This document shows positions 8,277 through 16,548 of a DNA stretch of 64,000 nt, in pieces (the stretch's first letter is position 1; every line of letters starts with the position of its first letter). Under the pieces are notes generated by a model that saw only the letters and a list, made by a program, of their open reading frames with translations, searched no databases and had not been told where the DNA came from. The translations under genes were made by a program, and so were the position numbers. Origin of the DNA: JALYNX01 sp963749415 (lineage in GTDB: Bacteria; Actinomycetota; Acidimicrobiia; Spongiisociales; ZC4RG35); NCBI GenBank assembly GCA_963749415.1, contig CAVVMG010000001.1, positions 2,108,001 through 2,172,000 of the forward strand, in the 5' to 3' direction.

Positions 8277-9436
8277 CTCTTCAAGGTCACACCCGACTGG
8301 GCGATGTTGACCAACACGCCGAGTGCGCCCATCGAGGCGATGAGTGCGGTGCTCCCGAACGAGATGAATGGCAGGGCGATCCCCGTTATCGGCAGTACGC
8401 CGAGCACTCCGCCGATGTTGACCAGGGCCTGGAAGGAGAGCCAGACCGTGATCCCGGCGGCCACCATCCTCCCGAAGCGGTCGGGGGCGCGCAGGGCAAC
8501 GGTCCATCCGGCAACCGCGAGGGCGACGAAGAGGCCGACCACCGTCAGGGCCCCGACCAATCCGGTCTCCTCGCCGATGATGGCGAAGATGAAGTCGGTG
8601 TGGGCATTGGGGAGGTAGAACCAACGGGCGCGGCTCGCCCCAAGGCCAACGCCGAAAATGCCACCGTTGGAGAGGGCGTAGTAGCTCTGGATCAACTGGT
8701 ATCCCTCACCGCTCGAGTTGTTCCACGGGTCGAGAAAGCCAACGATCCGATCGGCGCGGTAGGACTCGCTGAACGAGAGCACTGCGACCACGAGGATCGC
8801 GGCCACGGCGAGGAACGCGACGTAACGGAGTGGGGCGTCACTCGCCAGGATCACCGCCATCGCCGCGGCGCCGATGATGATCAAAGTGCCGAGGTCGGGC
8901 TGTCTCATCACGAGGACTCCGACCGTCCCCACCACGAAGGCGACCGGGACCATGAAATGGCCGAACCGGTCGAGGAGCTTGTGCTTCCTCTCCAGGAGGT
9001 AGGCCAGGGTGAACACCACCGTCACCTTGGCGAGCTCCGAGGGCTGGAAGCTGAACCCGCCGACTGGCAGCCAGCGGCGCGCCCCGCCGATCTCCGGGCC
9101 GATGGCGAGCACCGCCACCAGCAATCCGATGGTGGCCACGAAGGCAGGGAGCGCCAGCCGTCGGTAGATCCGGTAGGGGACCCGGCTCGCGACCAGCAGG
9201 GCCAAGGTGCCAATTCCTACTCCGACCAGCTGCCGCTTGAAGAAATAGAACCGATCTTGGGCCTGGTCGATGGCGACGGCGGAGGAAGCCGACTGTGTGG
9301 CTCCAAGCCCGATCACGACCAGCACCACCGCCAGGACCAGCAGCACGGTGGCAGTCCGGTTGTTGACCTTGGTCAGCTGGTCTCGGTCTCGGGCCGCGGC
9401 GCGAGACCGTGCGATCGAAGTCACGCTTGCCGTCAT
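8273..9436 (-). CDS. ftsW: FtsW, septal SEDS peptidoglycan glycosyltransferase
   Basis: A 387-residue polytopic protein with about ten membrane helices that polymerises lipid II together with FtsI. Family motifs include GGARRWLPVGGFSFQPSELA, the DLGT-type loop (MRQPDLGTLIII), DPWNNSSGEGYQLIQS, NAHTDFIFAIIGEE and PFISFGSTAL near the end. A basic N-terminal tail of about 28 residues precedes the first helix. The neighbouring murD and murG make FtsW more likely than RodA. Overlaps of four bases occur at both ends. Confidence 0.95.
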   Translation of the reverse strand: MTASVTSIARSRAAARDRDQLTKVNNRTATVLLVLAVVLVVIGLGATQSASSAVAIDQAQDRFYFFKRQLVGVGIGTLALLVASRVPYRIYRRLALPAFVATIGLLVAVLAIGPEIGGARRWLPVGGFSFQPSELAKVTVVFTLAYLLERKHKLLDRFGHFMVPVAFVVGTVGVLVMRQPDLGTLIIIGAAAMAVILASDAPLRYVAFLAVAAILVVAVLSFSESYRADRIVGFLDPWNNSSGEGYQLIQSYYALSNGGIFGVGLGASRARWFYLPNAHTDFIFAIIGEETGLVGALTVVGLFVALAVAGWTVALRAPDRFGRMVAAGITVWLSFQALVNIGGVLGVLPITGIALPFISFGSTALIASMGALGVLVNIAQSGVTLKR

Positions 9437-10728
9437 GAACCCGGTCCTCCTGTCATCTCCTCGACCAGCTCGACGAATCGCTCGCCTCGCTCGGCGTAGG
9501 AGCTGAACTGGTCGAAGCTGGCACAGCCCGGCGCCAGCAACACTGTGTCTCCCGGAACAGCGATCTCCGCGGCAATTGCCACCGCTGCCTCCAGGGTCCC
9601 TGCGAGATGGCCCCGATCCCCCGCCGCCTCCACCAGCACTGGGCCATCGGCTCCGATCCCGATCACTGCCTTGAGGCTCGGCTCCTCGGCCATCGGCAGT
9701 AGGTCGAGACCCTTGGCCAGGCCGCCTGCGATGAGAACTACCGAGTCGTGGGACCGGATCGACGCGATCGCAGCATGAGGGTTTGTCGCCTTGGAGTCGT
9801 TCACCCAGCGCACACCCTCCCTGATGCGCACAGCCTCCCTGCGATGCCGACCCGGTGTGAAGTCCCGAGCGACCCGGGACACGCCGTCGACGCTGCCTCC
9901 CATCCGCAGGGCGAGGGCTGCGGCGAATGCCAGGTCGACGAGATGGATTGGGTCGTTGGACGCAAGATTCTCCACTGCCACCGATACCTCGCCGATCACC
10001 AGGTCCCCGCCGCTCACCCCGCCGCCTCCCGGAGGGAGATGGGTCCCCGACACCGGGAACAGCTCACTGGAAGCCCCCGCCGCCAGGCTCGAAGCGCCGG
10101 GATCGTCTGCATCGAAGACCAGGAAGTCTCCCTCACCTTGATTGAGGAAGATCCGTGACTTGGCGTCCCGATATGACGCCTCTGATCCATGCCAGTCGAG
10201 GTGATCGAGCGCCACATTGGTGATCGCGGCGGCCGCCGGGTGGAAGGAATCGATGAAGCGGAGCTGGAAGCTCGAGACCTCGACAACCAGCGCGTCGGCG
10301 GGCTCGTCGACGAAGTCCGAGAGTGGGTACCCGATGTTTCCGGTTGCGGGGGCGTCCAACCCGGAGGCGCCGAGCATCGCCGATGCGGCTTCGGTGACGG
10401 TCGTCTTGCCGTTGGTCCCGGTAACGGCAGCTATCGGCTTGGTGACGTGGCGCCAGGCAAACTCGATCTCGCTCCAAATCGGGAGCCCGGACTCAATGGA
10501 CTCGACGATCGGGATCGAGCGCTCGGAGAAGCCGGGGCTCGCTACTACCAGGTCGACGCCGGTGAGCAGGACCGGATCCCATCCCCCACCGGCCACCGCG
10601 AAGCCCTCCTCCAACGCCTCAGGAGCGGGGTTTTCGGAGTAGAGAGTCACCGACATGCCGCGGCTCCGGGCCAGGCGACCTGCCGCCCTACCCGAGATGC
10701 CGGCCCCGAGGACGAGGAGGCGGTTCAC
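9433..10728 (-). CDS. murD: UDP-N-acetylmuramoyl-L-alanine--D-glutamate ligase
   Basis: A 431-residue Mur ligase that adds D-Glu to UDP-MurNAc-L-Ala. It shows an N-terminal Rossmann segment (RLLVLGAGISGRAAGR), the ATP loop AVTGTNGKTTVTEA, ITNVALDHLDWHG and the C-terminal RWVNDSKATNPHA signature. The start is GTG at 10728, which overlaps the mraY stop (GTGA) and follows a strong GGAGGG site 6 bases upstream. The open frame further upstream to 11070 is only mraY antiframe. Confidence 0.95.
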   Translation of the reverse strand: MNRLLVLGAGISGRAAGRLARSRGMSVTLYSENPAPEALEEGFAVAGGGWDPVLLTGVDLVVASPGFSERSIPIVESIESGLPIWSEIEFAWRHVTKPIAAVTGTNGKTTVTEAASAMLGASGLDAPATGNIGYPLSDFVDEPADALVVEVSSFQLRFIDSFHPAAAAITNVALDHLDWHGSEASYRDAKSRIFLNQGEGDFLVFDADDPGASSLAAGASSELFPVSGTHLPPGGGGVSGGDLVIGEVSVAVENLASNDPIHLVDLAFAAALALRMGGSVDGVSRVARDFTPGRHRREAVRIREGVRWVNDSKATNPHAAIASIRSHDSVVLIAGGLAKGLDLLPMAEEPSLKAVIGIGADGPVLVEAAGDRGHLAGTLEAAVAIAAEIAVPGDTVLLAPGCASFDQFSSYAERGERFVELVEEMTGGPGS

Positions 10729-11795
10729 AAGATTCCCTCCAGGCGCAGGAAGTCGCCGTAGAAGAACCCGAGCCCGAGGGCGACGCCGAGGGCGGTGAGT
10801 ATCCAGAACCTGATCACGATGGTGGTCTCCGGCCACCCGCCCAGGTCGAAGTGATAGTGGAGGGGCGACATCCGGAAGATCCGCTTGCCGAACAACTTGA
10901 AACTTGCGACCTGGAGGATCACCGAGAGGGTCTCCGCCACGAAGATGGCACCCAGGACCACCAGGAGGAGGTTGGTGTTGGTGAGCAGCGCGAGTGCGGC
11001 GAGGAGCCCCCCGATCCCCTGGGCTCCGACATCTCCCATGTTGATCTTGGCGGGCGGAGCGTTCCACCACAGGAACCCGAGAATGGCGCCGAACATGGCC
11101 GCCGAGATCACTGCGAGCTCGAGAGGGTCAACCGCCTCATAGACCCCGGGGACCCGGAACGGCGGCTGGTTTCGGAACTGCCAGAAGGCGATGACCGTGT
11201 ATGAGGCAACGACCAGGGCCGAGGACCCGGCGGCCAGGCCGTCCATGCCGTCAGCGAGATTCACCCCGTTGGCGGCACCGGTGAGCATGATCAGCACCCA
11301 GATCACGAAAAAGGCGCCGAGGTCGATCCCCAGCGGACGGACGAAGGAGATTTCGGTGACCACCCCCGCCGAAGTCGCCCCCCAGGCGAAAAGGGCGGCG
11401 ATTGCCAGCTGGCCGCCGAACTTGGCCGACTTGGAGAGCCCCAGGCTCCGCTTGTTCGAGTACTTGATCCAGTCGTCGAGCAGTCCGACCACGGCCATGC
11501 CGGTCAGGGCGAACACAGCGAGAAGACCCCCTGAGCTCATCGGCTGGAAGTCGAGCGCGAACGAACCCTCGGGGCGCAGCAGCCGAATGTGGGAGAGCAC
11601 ATACCCGAGGACGGCTGCGGTCACGAACACCACCCCGCCCATGGTCGGGGTCCCCTGCTTGTGGCCGTGCATCCCGGCGATCTCCTCCTGGATGAACTGG
11701 CCGATCTCACGGCGCCGGAAGAACCGGATCGCATACGGGGTCACGAAAATCGACACGGTGAGGCTCACGGCGGCGGCGATGAGCAGCGAGATCAC
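10725..11795 (-). CDS. mraY: Phospho-N-acetylmuramoyl-pentapeptide transferase
   Basis: A 356-residue membrane enzyme with about ten helices that transfers phospho-MurNAc-pentapeptide to undecaprenyl phosphate, forming lipid I. Motifs are HKQGTPTMGGVVFV, DDWIK, NLADGMDGLAAGSSA, KINMGDVGAQGIGGLL and PLHYHFDLGGWPET. They contain the Mg-binding aspartates and the HxH loop. The start is GTG at 11795, overlapping the murE stop. murF normally lies directly upstream but is absent here. Confidence 0.96.
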   Translation of the reverse strand: MISLLIAAAVSLTVSIFVTPYAIRFFRRREIGQFIQEEIAGMHGHKQGTPTMGGVVFVTAAVLGYVLSHIRLLRPEGSFALDFQPMSSGGLLAVFALTGMAVVGLLDDWIKYSNKRSLGLSKSAKFGGQLAIAALFAWGATSAGVVTEISFVRPLGIDLGAFFVIWVLIMLTGAANGVNLADGMDGLAAGSSALVVASYTVIAFWQFRNQPPFRVPGVYEAVDPLELAVISAAMFGAILGFLWWNAPPAKINMGDVGAQGIGGLLAALALLTNTNLLLVVLGAIFVAETLSVILQVASFKLFGKRIFRMSPLHYHFDLGGWPETTIVIRFWILTALGVALGLGFFYGDFLRLEGIL

Positions 11796-13282
11796 CGGGA
11801 CATGCTCCCCGAATCCGCCCCGTAATCCGTGGCATCGAGGCGCCTGGCCAAAGCGGCGCGCGTCACCTCGTGATCGTCGAAGGGGTGAATCACGCCTTTG
11901 ATCTCCTGGCCGGTCTCATGGCCCTTGCCCAGGACCAACACCACGTCTCCGGCCTGAGCCTGATCGAGGGCGATGGCGATCGCCTTCCTTCGATCCGGCT
12001 CGACGAGGGTTGTCGCGTCGGGGCGCATCCCGGCGACCATCTCGGCGATGATGAGGTCGGGGTCCTCAGACCGCGGGTTGTCGCTGGTGGCTACGGCGAG
12101 GTCGGCCGAGGACGCCGCCGCTCCCATCAAGGGCCGCTTCTCACGGTCCCGGTCTCCGCCGGCGCCGAACACCGCGATCACGCGGCCCTGAGCCAGCCCT
12201 CTGCCGACCGCAACCGCCTGTGAGATCCCCTCCGGTGTGTGGGCGTAGTCGACCACCACCTTGATCGGAGAGTCTCCCGAGACCAACTCGAACCTGCCGG
12301 GCACGGGGTCCAGCCTTTCGAGGCCGGAAACGACCTCGTCCATCGTGAGCCCGACTGCCAGGCAGCAACCGGCGGCCACCAGAGCGTTCTCCACGTTGAA
12401 GGCGCCGATGAGCGGAGACCGGACCCGTGACCTGGAGCCCGAGGTGACCAGGTCGAACACCGTTCCCTCGAATGAGATGGCTGCCTCCTCCACCCAGAGA
12501 TCCCCACCAGGCCCGACGAGCGTTTTCGAGCCTTCGACCCAGCGCCCGATTTCGGCCCCTACCGGGTCGCCGACGTTGATCACCGAGGTCCCCACCTCGT
12601 ATTCGCGGAACAAGCGCTCTTTGGCAAGCCGATAGGAGCCCATGTCGCCGTGGAAGTCGAGATGATCCTGAGACAGATTGGTGAAGGCAGCGACCTCGAA
12701 CCTGGTCGCCGAGACCCGACCCAGCTCCAGGGCGTGGGAAGAGATCTCGGCTGCCACGACATCGGCTCCGAGGTCGCGCATCTCGGCGAGAAGCCTCTGG
12801 AAATCGGTCGCTTCCGGCGTGGTGCGCTCCGAGAGGAGAGGGGTGTCGCCCACCCTGGTGTGCACCGTTCCGATCAACCCGGGAACCCGGCCGGCCCTGG
12901 CCGCCATCGATTCGACATAGTGGGTGACGGTCGTCTTGCCGTTGGTCCCGGTGACCCCGACCACGGCCAGTGCCCGGGACGGGTCCCCATGGACCGTCGC
13001 CGCCAGGCGGCCCATGACCTGTCGGGTGTCATCGACCACCAACTCCGTGATGTCGTGGGAGGTCTCGTGGTCGACCACCGCCGCCTCCGACCCGGCCCTT
13101 CGCACTGAGTCGAGAAAGGCATGGCCGTCGTGGCTGGCGCCGCGGACCGCTACGTAGAGGACCCCGGGCCCTGTCTGTCGGGAGTCATGGGTCACGTCGA
13201 CCACCGCTATTTCGGGATCACCGTGAACCGTTCCTCCCACCCCGGCTGCCAGGTCTCCCAACGTGCTACCCGAGCCCGGCAT
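11792..13282 (-). CDS. murE: UDP-N-acetylmuramoyl-tripeptide synthetase, meso-DAP type
   Basis: A 496-residue Mur ligase that adds the third residue of the stem peptide. The ATP loop is VGVTGTNGKTTVTHY, then NLSQDHLDFHGDM and the C-terminal VDYAHTPEG. The specificity loop reads TSDNPRSEDP; DNPR is the signature for meso-diaminopimelate rather than lysine. The ATG at 13282 overlaps the ftsI end by 17 bases, and the 3' end overlaps mraY by four. The coupling suggests murF was lost or moved rather than merely missed. Confidence 0.95.
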   Translation of the reverse strand: MPGSGSTLGDLAAGVGGTVHGDPEIAVVDVTHDSRQTGPGVLYVAVRGASHDGHAFLDSVRRAGSEAAVVDHETSHDITELVVDDTRQVMGRLAATVHGDPSRALAVVGVTGTNGKTTVTHYVESMAARAGRVPGLIGTVHTRVGDTPLLSERTTPEATDFQRLLAEMRDLGADVVAAEISSHALELGRVSATRFEVAAFTNLSQDHLDFHGDMGSYRLAKERLFREYEVGTSVINVGDPVGAEIGRWVEGSKTLVGPGGDLWVEEAAISFEGTVFDLVTSGSRSRVRSPLIGAFNVENALVAAGCCLAVGLTMDEVVSGLERLDPVPGRFELVSGDSPIKVVVDYAHTPEGISQAVAVGRGLAQGRVIAVFGAGGDRDREKRPLMGAAASSADLAVATSDNPRSEDPDLIIAEMVAGMRPDATTLVEPDRRKAIAIALDQAQAGDVVLVLGKGHETGQEIKGVIHPFDDHEVTRAALARRLDATDYGADSGSMSR

Positions 13283-15041
13283 CAGGGGTCACTCCAAGAC
13301 GATGCAATGCCTGTTCCATCACCTCGGCGAACACCGGAGCCGCCGAGGCGCCTCCGGTGCGGAAGTCCCACGAAGGCGAGTCGACGAGCACGGCAACCAC
13401 CACCTTGGGGTCGTCGATCGGCGCCATCCCCACGAAGGAGGCCCGTGTCTTGTCGGTGTAGCGCCCGTCTTCGCCGAGGATGTTGGCGGTGCCGGTCTTG
13501 CCCCCCACCCGGTAGCCCTCGATGGTGGCCCTCTGCCCGGTGCCGTCGTCGACCACGCCGGCCAGCAGCTCTCGCATCAGGACCGCGGTCTCCTCGGAGA
13601 CCACCCGTCGTGTTTCGTAGCCGGCCACCTCGGTGCTCCCGTCGACATCGGTCTTGGTGGAGACGATGTGAGGCGTGGTCCACACGCCGTCGTTGCCGAT
13701 CGCGGCGTAGGCCGAGGCCATCTGGAGTGGGGTCGCCGCAACCGAATAGCCGATGGCCGCCGACGCCCAACAGGTTTCGCAGCCGGCCTCGAAGTTGAGC
13801 AGTCCCGGCGCCTCCACGGAGTAGTCGATCCCGGTCTTCGCCCCCAGGCCGAACGCCTCGATGTACGAGATCAACCGGGGCTGGCCGAGCTTCTCGGCAA
13901 CCAGGATCGAGCCGACATTCGAAGACTGGGTGAAGATCTCCGCCACCGTCAGGTCGGAGGTCTCGTGCTCATCGAAGTCGCGGTAGCAGCCGAAGAGGTC
14001 GTCATCGTTGGAACGGCACGCGTCATCCCTCAGTTCCAGGACGTCGGCGACGTCGGGGATCACCGTGTTGACCTTGACCTCGCCCTCCTCGATGGCGGCC
14101 GCGACCGTGATCAGCTTCTGAGTGGAGCCCGGCTCATAGAGGCCGCGCACCACGAAATTGGAAAAGGCGCGGCAGTGGCCAGGATCGGCTGCCTCCTCGC
14201 ACCGGGGATCGACGTTCTGACGGGTTTGCGGGTCGAAGACCGGGGCGCCGGTCATGGCCAGCACGGCCCCGGTCTCCACCTCGAGGACCACGACCCAGCA
14301 CGACTTGGCATCTGTGCGGTCAACTGCCCGGATGCAGGCCTGCTGTGACTGGTATTGGAGGGCCAGGTCGATAGTGGTGTTCAGGTCCACCCCGGGCTGG
14401 GCGGGCACGATGTCGCTTATCCCCTGAGGGATCGGGCGCCCATCGAGGTCCCGCTCGAACAGGGCGTGGCCCTCTACTCCACGCAACTCGGCGTCGTAGA
14501 CGTATTCCAGGCCCTCCTGGCCGTTGCCATCGATGTCGACGAACCCGGTTACGTGACTGGCCACTTGACCCGCCGGATAGACCCGAGTCGGCTCGGGAAG
14601 GGCATAGACGCCGCGAATCTCCATGGCCAGGACCTGGTCGGCCACCACCGGGTCGACCTGGCGCTTCAGATAGACGAAATCGCGGCCGGACTCGAGGCGG
14701 TCCATGAGCAGACCGGAATCGACGCCGAGCAGCCCGCCAACCTGTTGCGCAACCCAGAGCGGGTCCTCGACCTGTGAGGGCACGACGTAGAGGCTCTGCG
14801 CCTCCACGGTCATCGCCAACAGCTCGCCGTTACGGTCGTAGATCTTGCCCCGCTGCGGAGGGAGCTCCCGGGAGACCAGGCGCTGGGAAAGCCCTTGATC
14901 TGCGAGGTCTTGGGCCTGAAAAACCTGGACCTGAACCAGCCGATAGGCCATTCCGCCCCAGGCCACCACGAGGAACAGGCCGATCAGTGCCAGTCGTGCA
15001 ATCGCCGGGTTGAGGCGCCGGGCAGCCGTCGGGCCGGCCAC
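13266..15041 (-). CDS. ftsI: FtsI/PBP3, septal peptidoglycan transpeptidase
   Basis: A 591-residue class B penicillin-binding protein that cross-links septal peptidoglycan as FtsW's partner. There is one N-terminal membrane anchor (about residues 15-35), then the dimerisation domain starting RELPPQRGKIYDRNG. The transpeptidase motifs are SxxK at S306-K309 (GSTQK), SSN at 373-375 and KTG at 515-517. The extracytoplasmic part contains eight cysteines (236, 248, 281, 290, 342, 352, 421, 424), which could form disulfides; this is unusual for FtsI. The start is GTG at 15041 with GGGGA upstream. No PASTA domain is visible. Confidence 0.95.
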   Translation of the reverse strand: MAGPTAARRLNPAIARLALIGLFLVVAWGGMAYRLVQVQVFQAQDLADQGLSQRLVSRELPPQRGKIYDRNGELLAMTVEAQSLYVVPSQVEDPLWVAQQVGGLLGVDSGLLMDRLESGRDFVYLKRQVDPVVADQVLAMEIRGVYALPEPTRVYPAGQVASHVTGFVDIDGNGQEGLEYVYDAELRGVEGHALFERDLDGRPIPQGISDIVPAQPGVDLNTTIDLALQYQSQQACIRAVDRTDAKSCWVVVLEVETGAVLAMTGAPVFDPQTRQNVDPRCEEAADPGHCRAFSNFVVRGLYEPGSTQKLITVAAAIEEGEVKVNTVIPDVADVLELRDDACRSNDDDLFGCYRDFDEHETSDLTVAEIFTQSSNVGSILVAEKLGQPRLISYIEAFGLGAKTGIDYSVEAPGLLNFEAGCETCWASAAIGYSVAATPLQMASAYAAIGNDGVWTTPHIVSTKTDVDGSTEVAGYETRRVVSEETAVLMRELLAGVVDDGTGQRATIEGYRVGGKTGTANILGEDGRYTDKTRASFVGMAPIDDPKVVVAVLVDSPSWDFRTGGASAAPVFAEVMEQALHRLGVTPDAGLG

Positions 15042-15045
15042 GCCG

Positions 15046-15129
15046 TCAGTTCCCCGGCCGGAACCCCGGTGGCTCGGAGCCTCCTGCTCCGCCCATCGGC
15101 CCGGCTCCAGCGCTTCGTCGGGTCGTCAT
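15046..15129 (-). CDS. Possible 27-residue micro-ORF between ftsL and ftsI
   Basis: An ATG at 15129 overlaps the ftsL stop as ATGA, exactly like the real gene joints of this cluster. The frame runs 28 codons to a TGA at 15046-15048, four bases before the ftsI GTG. The peptide starts MTTRRSAGAGPMGGAGGSEP and is Gly/Pro-rich and basic. It may be a coupling ORF that keeps ribosomes moving from ftsL to ftsI, or chance. No family is recognised. Confidence 0.3.
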   Translation of the reverse strand: MTTRRSAGAGPMGGAGGSEPPGFRPGN

Positions 15130-15512
15130 TGTGTCTCTCCGTCGGGGGCGGCGTTGGCCAGCTGAGGGCCGGTGGGTGCGAGGTCGACCAGAAGCTGATG
15201 GGTGTTGGACGGGATGACCAGGCCGAGCTCTTCGGCGAGCGGAGCGACCCGTGCCGGGTTCTCCAATTGGGCGATCTCCAGCTTCAGGCTCTGATTGAGC
15301 GCCGAGGCCTCCGAGATCGATCGGTTGAGCTCGGAGAGCTCGAAGGCAGAGCGGTCCAGGGAGGTCCGGGCGAAGCCCAGGCCGAGGAAGGCTACGACTG
15401 CGATTAGTGACATGATCATCCAGGGGGCGAGGGTGAGTCTCTTGAGACCCCGCCCTTGTACCACCCGGAGCGACTCGGGCCTGGCAATGCGACGCAGCGG
15501 GCGGGCGGTCAT
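15126..15512 (-). CDS. ftsL: FtsL-like septum formation initiator
   Basis: A 128-residue small bitopic protein in the FtsL position between rsmH and ftsI. It has a basic cytoplasmic N terminus of about 30 residues and one transmembrane segment (MIMSLIAVVAFLGLGFA). A short coiled coil follows (ELSELNRSISEASALNQSLKLEIAQLE). FtsL proteins diverge strongly, so the call rests on topology, size and synteny. It is expected to form the FtsQLB complex. ATG at 15512 overlaps the rsmH stop. Confidence 0.8.
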   Translation of the reverse strand: MTARPLRRIARPESLRVVQGRGLKRLTLAPWMIMSLIAVVAFLGLGFARTSLDRSAFELSELNRSISEASALNQSLKLEIAQLENPARVAPLAEELGLVIPSNTHQLLVDLAPTGPQLANAAPDGETQ

Positions 15513-16444
15513 GCCGCCACCTTCTCCGCTGCCCGTAGCGATGCAGAGCGGGCTCGGTTGTTGGCCTCGACCTCGTCCGGGGTCGCTCGGATCGGGCGCC
15601 GGGTGAGGATTCGAAGCTCGGCGCTGTTCCCGCAGCCGCAGACCGGCATGTCAGGAGGGCAGGTGCAACCGGCTGCGCCGGCCACGAAGCGCCGCTTGAC
15701 GATCCGGTCTTCCAGAGAGTGATAGGAGATGGCAACGATCCGTCCCTGCGGCCTGACGATCTCGATCGCCTGGTCCAGACCACGCGTGATGGCGTCCAGC
15801 TCCTCGTTGACCGTCATCCGGATCGCCTGGAAGGTGCGTCGTGCCGGGTGCCCCGCCCGACGGCGGGCCGCAGGCATCGCCTCTGCGATCGCCGTTGCCA
15901 GTTGGCTGGTCGACCGGTGTGGCCTCCCGAGCACTATGGCGTGAGCGATGCGGCGGGCCATCGGCTCCTCACCGAGTCTCCTGATGGCCTCCGCCAGGCG
16001 CGGCTCGGGCCAATTGTTGACGACTTCGTCGGCAGTCAGGGTTGCGTCGGGGCCCATCCTCATGTCGAGCGGACCGTCCTGCCGATAGGAGAAGCCGCGA
16101 GCCGGCTCGTCGAGCTGATGTGAGGACACGCCGAAGTCGAAGAGGACGGCACTGACTGCTGCGATGTCGAGGGGTGCAATCAGGGCGCCCAGGTCGCCGA
16201 AGTTGCCGGCAACAGGGCTGACACCGAGCCCTCTGGCGTTGGCCAGGGCATCAGGGTCCCGATCGATTCCGATAATCGTCACATCGTCTCCGAACTCATC
16301 CAGCAACCGCCTGGCGTGGCCCCCTCCCCCGAAGGTGGCGTCCACCACCACTCCGGGAAGCACGGGGGCCAGGAGCCCGACGACTTCATCCGCCAGAACC
16401 GGCCGGTGATAGTTCCGGTCTGCGTTGTCCCGGTCCTGGTTCAT
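15509..16444 (-). CDS. rsmH: 16S rRNA (cytosine(1402)-N(4))-methyltransferase RsmH
   Basis: An 311-residue SAM-dependent enzyme that methylates C1402 of 16S rRNA in the P site. Motifs are YHRPVLADEVV, the SAM loop VDATFGGGGHARRLL, FDFGVSSHQLDEPARGFSY and HSLEDRIVKRRF. A short Cys-rich stretch (CTCPPDMPVCGCG) near the C terminus is typical. ATG at 16444 was preferred over an upstream start because homology begins near NYHRPVL. This start codon and the preceding G-run lie inside a long inverted repeat, suggesting translational control. It follows mraZ by 104 bases. Confidence 0.94.
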   Translation of the reverse strand: MNQDRDNADRNYHRPVLADEVVGLLAPVLPGVVVDATFGGGGHARRLLDEFGDDVTIIGIDRDPDALANARGLGVSPVAGNFGDLGALIAPLDIAAVSAVLFDFGVSSHQLDEPARGFSYRQDGPLDMRMGPDATLTADEVVNNWPEPRLAEAIRRLGEEPMARRIAHAIVLGRPHRSTSQLATAIAEAMPAARRRAGHPARRTFQAIRMTVNEELDAITRGLDQAIEIVRPQGRIVAISYHSLEDRIVKRRFVAGAAGCTCPPDMPVCGCGNSAELRILTRRPIRATPDEVEANNRARSASLRAAEKVAA

Positions 16445-16532
16445 TGCCAGCCCCCCGGGCGCTGGTACCAATCAGGAAGCGGGCGGAGTCAGGGGCCTTC
16501 CAATTGGTTCCGGGGGGCTGGCGATGAACCAG
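16436..16532 (-). promoter_or_regulatory. Long inverted repeat enclosing the rsmH start codon
   Basis: The arm at 16436-16457 and the arm at 16511-16532 are 22-base inverted copies with one mismatch. After a bulge the pairing extends into an ACCAAT/ATTGGT inner stem, leaving a loop of about 30 bases. In the minus-strand mRNA the 3' arm holds the G-run in the ribosome-site position and the rsmH AUG (16442-16444), so the folded form should hide the start. A competing small hairpin, CCAGC/GCTGG at 16447-16465, could replace it. A conserved 'mraW RNA motif' is known upstream of this gene in Actinobacteria; whether this is a member is untested. Confidence 0.65.
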
Positions 16533-16548
16533 CATTGGCGTGGTCAGG

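Noticed and set aside
5841..8624. A single 927-codon open frame covering murC and more
   Set aside because: Only the first part (from 7199) is MurC. The upstream part is the murG 5' half in frame by accident of the break, then ftsW antiframe. Overlapping ATGA joints at 7196-7199 and 8273-8276 define the real genes.
9433..11070. A 545-codon open frame around murD
   Set aside because: MurD homology starts at GTG 10728 next to a strong ribosome site; the rest lies antisense or out of frame to mraY.
15130..15783. Minus-strand Arg/Pro-rich open frame across ftsL and rsmH
   Set aside because: It lies in another frame of ftsL and rsmH and has the residue bias of a GC-rich shadow. Only its last 27 codons, after an ATGA joint, were kept as a low-confidence micro-ORF.
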